Source: Sciurus carolinensis
Lineage: Eukaryota > Chordata > Mammalia > Rodentia > Sciuridae
Length of the DNA: 64,000 nucleotides
Reading direction: 5' to 3'
Assembly: GCF_902686445.1 (NCBI RefSeq)
Contig: NC_062213.1
Span: 137,414,491 to 137,478,490 of the forward strand
Shown: positions 9,109 through 26,545 of the stretch, in pieces
Position numbering within the stretch: the first letter of the stretch is position 1
Layout of the letters: every line of letters starts with the position of its first letter
Notes under the pieces: generated by a model
What the model saw: only the letters and a program-made list of their open reading frames with translations
What the model was told of the DNA's origin: nothing
The model's database searches: none
Made by a program: the position numbers and the translations under genes

Positions 9109-9450
9109 AGAAAACATTTGAGCCAGGCACAGTGGCGCATGCCCATAATCCCAGCAACTCAGGAGGCTAAGGCAGGAAGATTCTGAGTTCAAAGCCAGCC
9201 TCAGCAATTTAGCGAGACCTTAAGCAACTCAGTGAGACCCTGTCTCAAAATAAAACCTTAAAATGTGGGGATGCGGCTCAGTGGTTAAGTATCTCTGGCT
9301 TCAATCCCTGGTACAAAAAAAGAAAGGAAGAATGAAAGGAAGGAAGGAAGAAGGAAGGAAGGAAGGAAGGAAGGAAGGAAGGAAGGAAGGAAGGAAGGAA
9401 GGAAGGAAGGAAAGAAGAAAGGAAGGAAGAAAAAGAAAGAAAACATTTGA
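9109..9450 (+). mobile_element. Dimeric B1-like + ID SINE with target-site duplications
   Basis: The left half (9121-9240) has the 7SL-derived B1 pattern: GCCAGGCACAGTGGCGCATG, then AATCCCAGCAACTCAGGAGG, then GAGTTCAAAGCC. The right half (about 9268-9313) is an ID/tRNA-Ala-like unit with GCTCAGTGGTTAAG and TTCAATCCCTGG. The 3' tail is a purine microsatellite. The 13-base sequence AGAAAACATTTGA flanks it perfectly at 9109-9121 and 9438-9450. It lies 550 bases upstream of exon 2. Confidence 0.92.
9326..9437 (+). repeat. GGAA microsatellite grown from the SINE tail
   Basis: A (GGAA)n tract with about 15 uninterrupted units (about 9351-9413) and imperfect AAAG/GGAA units on both sides. It lies inside the SINE's target-site duplications, so it arose by expansion of the tail. 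Confidence 0.95.
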
Positions 9451-11939
<2,489 letters not shown>

Positions 11940-13870
11940 TTTTCTTTCTTCCTTTCTTTTTTATTGTGGCAAAACATATATGACTTAAAATTTGCCATTT
12001 TCACCATTTTTAAGTATACGGTCCATGGGGCATTAATTGCATTCACAATAGTATGTAACATTACCACTCAATTTTTGTATTAGGCAGAATTATGTAAGAA
12101 AATCTGTAGCACTTTCTATGTGTTCTGTGCCTTCTTCCTTCTGTAACTCAGACTTTCATTAATAATTTATCAGGAAATGGACAGAAGGAGAGCTGCTTTC
12201 TAATTCCAGTTCCTGCTGGGAAATATGTCAGTCAGGCAAGCAGCTACTGTTAAAAACTGTTTTCATCTCATTTCTCTTGAATAAATAACATTGGCTTATT
12301 TCTACTCTTCTTTATGTATTTTTGTGAAATATAGAGTACATAGAACTGAGTTGTAAAATGTGCATGTACTGTTTTCAAGACCAAAAATAAAATGAACACC
12401 TGGGTACTCACCTCTGGCTTATGAAATAGAGCATTGTCAGGACCACAGGAACCCCTTGGGGTCCCTCTATCCCCATTCTCTCCCTCCGCCCAGCCTCAAG
12501 AAATCACTGCTCTGGATTTTGTGTTAATAACTGCCTTCTCTTTCTTTGAATTTTGCCTCAATATATGTATTCCTAAGTTATAAGTTGTTTAGGTTTGCTC
12601 ATCTTACAGCTTTTTATTATTAGTGTCCCACTACATGAACTCTTGCATGAATTTTTTCTACTTCTGATTCAAGCTGATGTGTGTAGCTGCAGTTTATATT
12701 CAATACTGGCTAGTACTCTGTGGAAGAAATATACCACAGTGTATTTATTCACTTTCCTGGTGATGTATACTTTGGGTGTTTTCTGGTTCTTGTCTACTAT
12801 TATCTTCAATGCTGCTGTGTTAATTTCTGTGTGTGTCTCCTGCAGACATGTGCAAGAGTTCCTCTAAGGTCAACATTGGGAAGTGAATTCCAGGTTATAG
12901 GGTAAATGTTTTTTCTTCCAATGAAATGATTATTTGATCTTCTTCTTTAATCTGAAATATGGTTAATTACATTAATCAATTTTTCAATAGTTGACCAGTC
13001 TCTGGGTTGAAATCAAACTTGATCATGTTTAATTCACTTTTTTCATTCCAGTATTGGAACTGGTTTGCTAATATTTTGTTAAGACCTTATTTTCATGTCC
13101 TATAATTTTTCTTTCTTGTTATCCTTGTCTGATTTTGGTAAAGTGTTATGAGTCTCATCCAAAATATTAAGGGATTTTTTTTTTATTTTTCTGTTCTCTG
13201 GAATTAGTACCATTTGAATTGTGTATCCCTCAAACTGTGGTAGAAACACATCCATAAACCTTCTCTGGTGCTTTCTTTGTGAGGTGATTTTAAACTGGTT
13301 CAGTTCTTTAAAGATAATATGTTGAGGCTTCTCTGAGTCCATTTAGGGGCATTCCATTTTCTAGGACTTTATCTATTTTATGTAAAAGTTCTCAAAATGT
13401 TGGGTATAAAGTTTTTCCTATCTTCTTAATGTTTGTTTAAGCTTCACAGCAACTGTAGCTATATTCCTTTGTAGTTTGTGATGTTTGTGCCATCTGCCTG
13501 GCTGCCTGTCCCCTTCCTTCCTTCCTTCCTTCCTTCCTTCCTTCCTTCCTTCCTTCCTGCCTGCCTGCCTCCCTCAAGTTGGTCAGTTTTATTAACTTTT
13601 TCAAAGGACCAGCTTTTGACTTCGTTGAACTCTCTCTCTTGAATGTTTCCTCTATTTATTTCCTTCTTTCAGATTTCTTTCTTTTATTGGGTTCCTTTTT
13701 ACCCCTACATCTCAAGTTGGAATTTTATCTCATTAATTTTGAATCTTTAATCTTCACTAACATAAGCATTTCCCTCCAAGTACAACTTTACAGAATCTTC
13801 ATTTTGATGAGCATTTTTGTTAGTATTTAGTTCTAAATGTTTTTAAATTTCCATTATGATTTAATTGTTG
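11940..13870 (-). mobile_element. Ancient L1 (L1M-type) fragments, antisense
   Basis: On the + strand 11955-12080 is the reverse complement of an old mammalian L1 3' end (TTATTGTGGCAAAACATATA, then AAAATTTGCCATTTTCACCA). 12560-12900 and 12950-13870 resemble reverse-complemented L1 3' and ORF2 sequence, such as the segment around 12975-13025 equivalent to the RT region. It is heavily diverged, broken by indels and by a CTTC microsatellite, with no usable ORF. Confidence 0.6.
13511..13575. repeat. (CTTC)n microsatellite
   Basis: About eleven CTTC units followed by CTGC units and CTCCCTC. A simple repeat within the ancient L1 region. Confidence 0.95.
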
Positions 13871-15174
13871 ACTTATAATTTAAAAAAAAATACTTGGTCA
13901 TTGTTATAAGTTGCTGGAACAACAACCCATCAGTCTCCTGGTGGGTAGGTGAAGGAAAGACATAACATTTATCCTATCTTTCCTTTTATGAGTTGTATTT
14001 CAGGTAGACCAAATACTTGATTGATGGTTTTCTTTTTAGATCTCCAACCAGCAAATGCAGATCTCTAACAAAATCGTGGGTCTGTGCATGATCATCAAAC
14101 AATACTAAAACCATTATGTGAAGGCTTGATGGAAAACTGTATAATAGGAAAATTAATCTGATGCCTCCTGAAACCACTGATCCTTCTAGTCTTACTATTG
14201 AAAATGGGACAGTCAGTCGTGTGCTCCATTGTGTGAGGCAGTAGAAGCAAAGCCCCACTTCTGAAGCTGTCCTATCCAAAAAAAGAAGAAGAAAAAGGAC
14301 GAGAATATAACCCTCTACATGAAACTATGTTTATTAAAAATAGAAAGAATACAGGAACAATTTAATGTTAAATGATATTAGGAAGCAATCCATCAAATCT
14401 GGAATATAGGATAGTCAATAGAGTAAAAGGCATGGTTTCTCCTATAAATAAACAAGGTGGAGGAAGTGAATTGGCATAGAAGAAAATGACCCATGAATAC
14501 CCAAAAAATAGGTTTTTAAATATTTCAACTCTAGCATTTTAGTTATTTCCATCAGGAAGATGATTTAGGGGATCTTATCCATAATACTGCCAAAAACAGA
14601 AAGTACAACTTACTTTTTAAAGAGATAAACAGTGTGCTTATCTTTGTACTTTCCTATCATACTTAATTGTATGAAATGGAAATAGCATGCATGCCCCTAT
14701 AAAAACATGTTAAAACTTGCTTACTGCATTCAGTTTTTCTTAAAAGTTGTGTATAAGACTAATTTATAAATGTATTCTTATCTGAAAAGAATTAGTGAAG
14801 CTTTATTTTTTAATCATAGGTGACTTTTTTTTTTTTATAAAATAATACTTTTGCCATGGAAAAGACCTGCCCCTACTTAAGTTTTGATTTTTTATGTCTG
14901 AGTTTTCTGAAGAGACTACACAATCATACCATTGCCAGAAAAAATTGTCATTGTGCCACAACAGATTTCTGTGTCTGCCAAGAGCATAAACCCTTGGAAT
15001 TTTTCCTAACATCATTTGACCTATGTCATTTACCCCTTTTATAAAGACAGATGAAGATTAAAGGAGTAGCATTTATAAAGTCTATCAAACAGTCCCTTTT
15101 CCATAGCTGTCTTCTTACTTTACCATGATGCTCTGAGACAAAAACACACAGATTTCTCTTTGAATAACAAAAGA
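13871..15174. other. DDAH1 intron 2, middle part
   Basis: AT-rich intronic sequence. 13990-14280 has an antisense open frame of 97 codons without recognisable motifs; it may be a decayed transposon but I cannot name one. Nothing else is supported. Confidence 0.5.
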
Positions 15175-15260
15175 AACAAAGGGTAATGCTGCTAACTTGT
15201 CAGTGCTGTTACCTAATTTCTGATTATAAATTATCTATACGTTTAATTCTTTTGTTTCTT
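15175..15260 (+). repeat. Local duplication, copy A left part
   Basis: 15175-15260 (CTGCTAACTTGTCAGTGCTG to TTAATTCTTTTGTTTCTT) is similar to 21385-21474. The copy is interrupted by the L1 at 15261-20866 and continues at 20879-20990. See copy B. Confidence 0.75.
15249..15260 (-). repeat. L1 target-site duplication (3' side of L1)
   Basis: CTTTTGTTTCTT, matching 20867-20878 exactly, directly abutting the L1 poly(T) at 15261. It defines the insertion boundary. Confidence 0.85.
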
Positions 15261-15461
15261 TTTTTTTCCTTTTTTTTATTGTAAACAAATGGGATACATG
15301 TTGTTTCTCTGTACATGGAGTAAAGGCATACCATTTGTGTAATCATAAATTTACATAGGGTAATGTTGTTTGATTCATTCTGTTATTTTTTCCCTCCCCC
15401 CACCCCTCCCACCCCTCTTTTCCCTCTATACAGTCCTTCCTTCCTCCATTCTTGCCCCCCT

Positions 15462-15489
15462 CCCTAACCCTAACCCTAACACTAACCCC
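15462..15489 (-). repeat. Telomere-like CCCTAA units in L1 3' UTR
   Basis: Three consecutive CCCTAA units plus variants (CACTAACCCC) in the 3' UTR of the antisense L1, followed towards 15396 by C-rich tracts. It corresponds to the TTAGGG-like segment at 6779-6813. Confidence 0.85.
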
Positions 15490-15514
15490 TCCCACCCTCC
15501 ATTATGTGTCATCA

Positions 15515-18500
15515 TCCGCTTATCAGCGAGATCATTCGTCCTTTGGTTTTTTGAGATTGGCTTATCTCACTTAGCATGATATTCTCCAATTCCATCCATT
15601 TGCCTGCAAATGCCATAATTTTATCATTCTTTATGGCTGAGTAATATTCCATTGTGTGTAATATATCACAGTTTCTTTATCCATTCATCAATTGAAGGAC
15701 ATCTACATTGGTTCCACAGTCTGGCTATTGTGAATTGAGCAGCTATGAACATTGATGTGGCTATATCTCTGTAGTATGCTGATTTTAAGTCTTTGGGTAT
15801 AGGCCAAGGAGTGGGATAGCTGGGTCAAATGGTGGTTCCATTCCAAGCTTTCTGAGGAATCTCCACATGGCTTTCCAGAGTGGCTGCACCAATTTGCAGC
15901 CCCACCAGCAATGTATGAGTGTACCTTTTTCCCCACATCCTCTCCAACACCTATTGTTGCTTGTGTTCTTGATAATCACCACTCTACTTGGGGTGAGATG
16001 GAATCTTAGGGTAGTTTTGATTTACATTTCTCTTATTACTAGGGATGTTGAACATTTTTTCATATATCTGTTGATTGCTTGTACATCTTCTTCTGTGAAG
16101 TGTCTGTTCATATCCTTAGCCCATTTGTTGATTGGATTATTTATATTCTTGGTGTAGAGTTTTCTGAGTTCTTTATATATTCTGGAAATTAGTGCTCTAT
16201 CTGAAGTATGATTGGCAAAGATTTTCTCCCACTCTGTAGGCTCTCTCTTCACATTACTGATAGTTTCCTTTGCTGAGAGAAAACTTTTTAGTTTGAATCT
16301 ATCCCAGTTGTTGATTCTTGCTTTTATTTCTTGTGCTATGGGAGTCCTGTTAAGGAAGTCTGATCCTAAGCTGACATGTTGAAGATTTGGACCTACTTTT
16401 TCTTCTATAAGATGCAGGGTCTCTGGTCTGATTCCGAGGTCCTTGATTCATTTTGAGTTGATTTTTGTGCAGGGTGAGAGATAGGGGTTTAATTTTATTC
16501 TGTTGCATATGGATTTCCAGTTTTCCCAGCACCATTTGTTGAAGAGGCTATCTTTTCTCCATTGCATATTTTTGGACCCTTTGTCTAGTATGAGAAAATT
16601 GTATTTATTTGGGTTTGTGTCCATGTCCTCTATTCTGTACCATTGATCTACCTGTCTACTTTGGTACCAATACCATGCCATTTTTGTTACTAGTGCTTTG
16701 TAGTAGAGTTGAAGATCTGGTATTGTGATACCCCCTGCTTCGCTCTTTCTGCCAAGGATTGCTTTAGCTATTCTGGGTTTCTATTCTTCCAAATGAATTT
16801 CATAATTGTTTGCTCTATTTCTGTAAGGTACGTCATTGGGATTTTAATTGGATATGCATTGAATCTATATAGCACTTTAGGTAGTATGGCCATTGTGACA
16901 ATATTAATTCTGCCTATCCAAGAACATGGGAGATCTTTCCATCTTCTAAGATTTTCTTTAATTTCTTTCTTTAGTGTTCTGTAGTTTTCATTGTAGAGGT
17001 CTTTCACTTCTTTTGTTAGACTGATTCTCAAGTATTTTATTTTTTTCCAGGCTATTGTGAATGGGGTAGTTTTCCTAACTCCTCTTTCTGAAGATTCATC
17101 ACTTATGTATAAAAATGCATTGGATTTATGAGCATTGATCTTGTAACCTGCTACTTTACTGAATTCACTTATGAGTTCTAAAAGTTTTCTGGTGGAATTT
17201 CCTGGTTCCTCTAAATATATAATCATGTCATCAGCGAACAGTTTGAGTTCTTCTTTTCCTATTCGTATCCCTTTAATTTCTTTGGTTTGTCTAATTGCTC
17301 TGACTAGAGTCTCAAGGACGATGTTGAATAGAAGTGGTGAAAGAGGGCATCCTTGCCTTGTTCCAGTTTTTAGGGGGAATGCTTTCAGTTTTTCACCATT
17401 TAGAATGATATTGGCCATGGGCTTAGCGTAGATGGCCTTTACAATGTTAAGGAATGTTCCCACTGTCCCTATTTTTTCTAGTGTTTTGAGCATGAAGGGA
17501 TGCTGTATTTTTTCAAATGCTTTTTCTGCATCTATCGAAATAATCATGTGATTCTTAACTTTAAGTCTGTGGATATGGTGAATGACATTTATTGATTTCC
17601 GGATGTTGAACCAACCTTGTATTCCTGGAATAAAACCCACTTGATTGTGGTGCACTATCTTTTTAATATATTTTTGTATGCGATTTGCTAAAATTTTGTC
17701 GAGAATTTTTGTGTCGATGTTCATTAAGGATATTGGTCTGAAATTTTCTTTCCTCGATGTGTCTCTGTCTGGTTTAGGTATCAGGGTGATATTGGCTTCA
17801 CAGAATGAGTTTGGGAGGGTTCCCTCCTCTTCTATTTTAGGGAATACTTTGAGAAGTATTGGAATGAGCTCTTCTTTAAAAGTTTTGTAGAACTCGGCTG
17901 AGAACCCATCTGGTCCTGGACTTTTCTTTGTTAGTAGGCTTTGGTGACCTCTTCTATTTCATTGCTTGAAATTGATTTATTTAAGTTGTGTATGTCCTCC
18001 TGGTTCAGTTTAGGTAATTCATATGTCTCTTGTTGATGTCTTCGAGGTTTTCTGTTTTGTTGGAGTATAGATTTTCAAAATAGCTTCTAATTATGTTTTG
18101 TATTTCAGTCGTGTCTTCTGTAATATTTCCTTGTTCATTCCAAATTTTAGTAATTTGAGTTTTCTCTCTCTTTCTCTTTGTTAGTGTGGCTAAGGGTTTA
18201 TCAATTTTGTTTATTTTTTCAAAGAACCAACTCTTTATTTTGTTAATTTTTTTGATTGTTTCTTTTGTTTCAATTTCATTGATTTCAACTCTGATGTTAA
18301 CTATTTTCTGTCTTCTACTTTTGGTGTTGTTCTGCTCTTCTTTTTCTAGGGCTTTGAGCTGTAGTGTTAAGTCGTTTATTTGTTGATTTTTTTCTTCTTT
18401 TGTTGAATGCGCTCCATGAAATAAATCTTCCTCTAAGTACTGCTTCATAGTGTTCCAGAGATTTTGATATGATGTGTCTTTGTTCTCGTTTACTTCTAAG

Positions 18501-19328
18501 AATTTTTTTTATTTCCCTCCTGATGTCTTCTGTTATCCATTCATCATATAATAGCATATTATTTAATCTCCAAGTATTGGCAAAGTTTCTGTTTTTTATT
18601 CTGTCATTTATTTCTAATTTCAATCCATTATGATCTGATAGAATACAAGGTAGTATCTCTATCTTCTTGTATTTGCTAACAGTAGCTTTGTGGCATAGAA
18701 TATGGTCTGTTTTAGAGAAGGATCCATGTGCTGCTGAGAAGAAAGTGTATTCATTCTTTGTTGGATGGTATATTCTACATATGTCCATTAAGTCTAAATT
18801 GTTGATTGTGTTATTGAGATCTATGGTTTCTTTATTCAATTTTTGTTTGGAAGATCTATCCAGTGGTGAGAGAGGTGTGTTAAAATTGCCTAGTATTATT
18901 GTGTTGTGGTCTATTTGACTTCTGGAATTGAGAAGGATTTGTTTGACATACATGGGTGAGCCACTGTTTGGGGCATAGATGTTTATGATTGTTATGTCTT
19001 GCTGATTTATGCTTCCCTTAAACAATATGTAATGTCCTTCTTTATCCCTTCTGACTAGTTTTGGCTTGAAGTCCTCATTATCTGAAATGAGGATGGATAC
19101 TCCAGCTTTTTTGCTATGTCCGTGTGCATGGTATGTTTTTCCCCATCCTTTCACCTTTAGTCTATGGGTATCTCTTTCTATGAGATGAGTCTCTTGCAGG
19201 CAGCATATTGTTGGATTTTTCTTTTTAATCCAATATGCCAGTCTGTGTCTTTTGATTGATGAGTTCAGGCCATTAACATTCAGGGTTATTATTGTGATGT
19301 GATTTGTATTCCCAGTCATTTGACTCAT
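15515..19328 (-). pseudogene. L1 ORF2 (endonuclease-reverse transcriptase), broken
   Basis: Starts with ATG at 19328-19326. The AP-like endonuclease comes first (ITLNVNGLNS, CLQETH, NIYAPN, GNFNTPL, TDHILCHK, SDHNGL; 19328-18500). The Z-region/linker follows (18448-18005). Reverse transcriptase has catalytic FADD near 17240 (the 318-codon frame 17724-16768), and the C-terminal cysteine-rich region with the CWWGCK motif lies around 15900. At least five frame changes or stops separate these blocks: for example the first frame ends near 18315 and the linker frame near 18005. ORF2 proteins nick target DNA and copy L1 RNA in place; this one cannot be made whole. Confidence 0.9.
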
Positions 19329-19375
19329 TTTTGTTTTTTGACATGATTTTATTTCTCCTTTATTTGGCTATTCCT

Positions 19376-20422
19376 TTAGGCTAGTTCCTCCCATTGCTGA
19401 TTTGCATCATTGTTTTTCATCTCTTCCTCATGGAATATTTTGCTGAGAATGTTCTGTAATGCCGGCTTTCGTTTTGTAAATTCTTTTAGCTTTTGTTTAT
19501 CATGGAAGGATTTTATTTCATCATCAAATCTGAAAGTAAGTTTTGCTGGGTATAAGATTCTTGGTTGGCATCCGTTTTCTTTCAGGACTTGATAAATGTT
19601 GTTCCAGACCCTTCTAGCTTTTAGGGTCTGGATTGAAAAATCTGCTGATATTCTTATTGGTTTCCCCCTGAATGTAATTTGATTCTTTTCTCTCACAGCC
19701 TTCAAAATTCTGTCTTTATTTTGTATGTTAGGTATTTTCCTAATAATGTGCCTTGGTGTGGGTCTGTTGTAATTTTGTATATTTGGAGTCCTATAAGCCT
19801 CTTGTACCTGGTTTTCTATTTTGTTCTTCAGATTTGGGAAATTTTCTGATATTATTTCATTGAATAGATTGTTCATTCCTTTGGTTTGTTTCTCTAAGCC
19901 TTCCTCAATCCCAGTAATTCTTAAATTTGGCCTTTTCATGATATCCCATAATTCTTGTAGATTCTTCATGATTTCTTACCATCTTCTCTGTTTGGTCAAC
20001 TTTGTTTTCAAGATTAAATATTTGTCTTCAATGTCTGAGGTTCTGTCTTCCAAGTGTTCTATCCTATTGGTTATGCTTTCTACGGAGTTTTTAACTTGGT
20101 TTATTGTTTCCTTCATTTCAAGGATTTCTGTTTGTTTGGTTTTTTTTTTTTTTTAGTATCTCTAACTGTTTTTTGAAATAATCTCTTGCTTCCCGTATTT
20201 GCTCTGTTGATTGGTGCGATCTTTTAATGCCTGCATTTGCTCTTTCATCTCTTCCTTCAGTGCCTGCATTTGCTCTTTCATCTCCTCGTTTGCCTCCCTG
20301 ATTGTTTTAATTATGTACATTCTGAACTCCATTTCTGACATTTCTTCTGCTGTGCTGTCTTTGGGTTTTATTGATATAGTATCTAGGTTTGTTTGGGACA
20401 TTTTCTTCCCTTGTTTTCTCAT
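19376..20422 (-). pseudogene. L1 ORF1 (RNA-binding chaperone), broken
   Basis: The N-terminal frame (20422-20162) starts MRKQGKKMSQ and includes a coiled coil with a duplicated EEMKEQMQALK unit. The RRM and C-terminal domains are in another frame (19969-19376: PNLRITGIEEG, RTPNIQNYNRPTPRHII, ARRVWNNIYQVL). Between them a run of 16 T (20142-20157; A in the sense of the ORF) and further indels break the frame; the long homopolymer probably grew and shifted it. ORF1 proteins form trimers that coat L1 RNA. The spacing to ORF2 is 47 bases, normal for L1. Confidence 0.88.
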
Positions 20423-20559
20423 ATTGGTCAGATATCAGTGGGACTCTGAGATATTGCAGATTTCCTCTATTGGCTTATAGTGTCCCTGTAGATTTCCAGT
20501 ATATCACCTCCCAGCCTTCAGTAGCCTGAAGTCTTAGAGGAACTTGATAATGCAGTGCT

Positions 20560-20866
20560 TCTGAAGAAAGCTGCCCCTACCCCGCTACTGGGTCCAGGGC
20601 TGGGGCCTGGTTCTGCGTGGAAATCCTCTCACTGGGTGGGTCTGCTCCTAGAAGCTGGCTATAGACAGGGCCTGCCCCCACTGTAGGGAGCCAGGCTGCT
20701 TTGGAAATCCTCTCGCTGCCCTGCCCTGGTCCCAGAAGCCCCCTGCGGGCCGGGGTCGCTGCTGGGTCGGGGCTTGGGGTTGGCTCTGTGCGGAAAAGCT
20801 CTCACTGGGCGGGCCTGCTGCGAGAACCTGGCTGTGGACTGGGCCTGCCGTGGGAGGGAGCAGGGC
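20560..20866 (-). promoter_or_regulatory. L1 5' UTR with tandem GC-rich monomers
   Basis: GC-rich against an AT-rich background. A unit starting near 20585 (CTGGGTCCAGGGCTGGGGC, then CTCTCACTGGGTGGG, then GCTGGCTATAGACAGGGCC) recurs near 20762 (CTGGGTCGGGGCTTGGGG, then CTCTCACTGGGCGGG, then CTGGCTGTGGACTGGGCC), a spacing of about 175 bases; the outer copy is truncated at the insertion boundary. Monomeric L1 5' UTRs act as promoters in mouse, and the same role is inferred here. Confidence 0.75.
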
Positions 20867-20878
20867 CTTTTGTTTCTT
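20867..20878 (-). repeat. L1 target-site duplication (5' side of L1)
   Basis: CTTTTGTTTCTT, identical to 15249-15260. Confidence 0.85.
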
Positions 20879-20990
20879 AAATGAAAAGTTAATTCTTTAT
20901 TGTGGTAAAATACATATAACATAAAATTTGTCATCAGATCTGCTTCTGAGGGTACAGTGAGAGGCAGTATGTACCTTCATGCTTTCAAGT
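20879..20990 (+). repeat. Local duplication, copy A right part
   Basis: Continues copy A after the L1. It aligns with 21475-21590 (AGTTAATTCTTTATTGTGG against AGTTAATTCGTTATTGAGG; GAGGCAGTATGTACCTTC against GAGGCAGTATGTATCTTC). It includes an ancient L1 3' end in antisense. Confidence 0.75.
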
Positions 20991-21380
20991 GGAATTTTTT
21001 TCCTCCAAAGAATTAAGGGAAAATGAGAATCCCCACATCTATGTATTGCCTAACTAACCCTTTCTACAGTAGTTGCCTCATTGCCTAAACTTAGAGACCG
21101 TTTTTACCTAGTGTTTGCTTTCTGAGTAGAAAAATTGCAGAATTTCAGAGACATCAAATGCCAAGTTCCATCCTCCTTAACTTTTTCACTTTGCAAATGG
21201 TGTCTTGATGTTTTGATTTGAAATAAACAGATGCGTAATTTTAAAGGTGGAGCTCTTAGAGAACAGACCCGAAGATCAGTAAGCACTACACTCATATTAC
21301 CCATGTGATTTTTTCAGGCCTTATATGATGTTTATAAGAAAAGGCCTCTGACTCAATTAAAAGCATTATTCTTTTAGGGG
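20991..21380. other. DDAH1 intron 2, between duplication copies
   Basis: About 390 bases of AT-rich sequence separate the two copies of the duplication. No gene or repeat recognised. Confidence 0.5.
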
Positions 21381-21680
21381 GTAACAAAGGACAACACTGC
21401 TAACTCGTCATTGCTATTTCCCAATTTCTGATTATAGATTATGAATGTGTTTAATTCTTTTGTTTCTTAAATGAACAGTTAATTCGTTATTGAGGTAAAA
21501 TATACATAACATAAAATTTACCATCGGGTCTGTTTCTGAGGGTACAGTCAGAGGCAGTATGTATCTTCACACTCTTACACACACCGCCATGCAGTTTCCA
21601 AACTGAAACTCTATTAAACTCCTTCATTCATCTCTCCTCTCAGCTCCTGGAAACCTCCATCCTGTTTCCTGTCTCTGTGA
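21381..21680 (+). repeat. Local duplication copy B with ancient L1 3' end (antisense)
   Basis: 21385-21590 matches copy A. The L1M-type 3' end continues further here (to about 21680, CCAAACTGAAACTCTATTAA and CCTGTCTCTGTGAATTTG), which is the reverse complement of a common ancient L1 3' UTR. Because the non-L1 flank (CTGCTAAC to TTGTTTCTT) is shared too, this is a local duplication rather than two independent insertions. Confidence 0.7.
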
Positions 21681-21825
21681 ATTTGAAAAAGCTTATTTTT
21701 AAGGGCAATTATTTGAGATTAATTTTTTGTAAAGGGAACAGGGTTCTCTTGGGTGGAGCTGTTCTCTGTGACAGGAAAGAACTATGTAGTGCTCTCAGGT
21801 CAGTATTTATAGATAAAAGAAATAG

Positions 21826-25985
<4,160 letters not shown>

Positions 25986-25998
25986 AAGAGATTTAGCT

Positions 25999-26029
<31 letters not shown>

Positions 26030-26060
26030 CTGGGAATTGAACCCATGCATGTTAGGCAAA
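25999..26060 (-). mobile_element. Partial ID SINE, antisense
   Basis: A long T run (25999-26023) followed by CCTGGGAATTGAACCCATG and GTTAGGCA, the reverse complement of the 3' part of an ID element; its 5' part is missing or scrambled. Confidence 0.65.
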
Positions 26061-26296
26061 AAGATTTATCTTGCTTGGCCATGTTGCTTTGGGTCTGGGG
26101 TAAAGGAGAACATCATGGTGGGAAATGTGTGGCATAGTAGAGCTGCTGACCCTATGGCAGTGGGGAAACAGGATGGGTTCAGGGGTTTCAATGTCCCCTT
26201 CAAGGGCATCTCCCCCAATGACCTAACTTTCTTCTAAAATTCTACCACCTTCCAGTAGCATCATGGCTGTGGACCAAGCCTTTAACACATGGAATT

Positions 26297-26545
26297 TTTT
26301 TTTAAACACAGTACAGTTTTTTCTTTTTGTTTTTGCTTTGTTTTGGTACTAGGAATTGAATCCAGGGGTGCTTACTGAGTCATATCCCCAACTTTTTTAA
26401 CTTATTTTTTTATTTTGAGACAGAGTATTATTAAGTTGCTTATAACTTGCCTAGTTGCCCAGACTGGCCTTGAACTTGTGATCCTCCTACCTCAGCTTCC
26501 TGAGTTGCTGGGATTACAGGCATGTGCCACCACCATGCCTAGCTG
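26297..26545 (-). mobile_element. Dimeric B1-like + ID SINE, antisense
   Basis: T-rich tail, then an ID reverse complement (GGTACTAGGAATTGAATCCA, CATATCCCCAAC), then a B1-like reverse complement (GACTGGCCTTGAACTTGTGA, then GGGATTACAGGCATGTGCCA). The order matches the + strand copy at 9109, read backwards. Confidence 0.88.

Larger units (their letters stand above)
15261..20866 (-). mobile_element. Near full-length L1 LINE, antisense to DDAH1 (5.6 kb)
   Basis: Read on the minus strand it has, in order, a GC-rich 5' UTR with tandem monomers, ORF1, a short spacer, ORF2 with endonuclease and reverse transcriptase, a G-rich 3' UTR with telomere-like TTAGGG units and a poly(A) tail (poly-T at 15261-15278). 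A perfect 12-base target-site duplication flanks it. Both ORFs contain several frameshifts or stops, so it is dead, but it is clearly full-length in structure. It makes up nearly half of intron 2. Confidence 0.93.

Noticed and set aside
15462..15489. Interstitial telomere array
   Set aside because: Only three units, located inside an L1 3' UTR and shared with another L1 copy; not a chromosome-fusion relic.
16768..17724. 318-codon reverse transcriptase as a new retroelement or defence-type RT
   Set aside because: Ordinary L1 ORF2 RT with FADD, in the correct place within a full-length L1.
20659..20934. 91-codon frame in the L1 5' UTR as an ORF0-like gene
   Set aside because: It is on the L1 sense strand (primate ORF0 is antisense), starts outside the element and is explained by GC-rich monomers.
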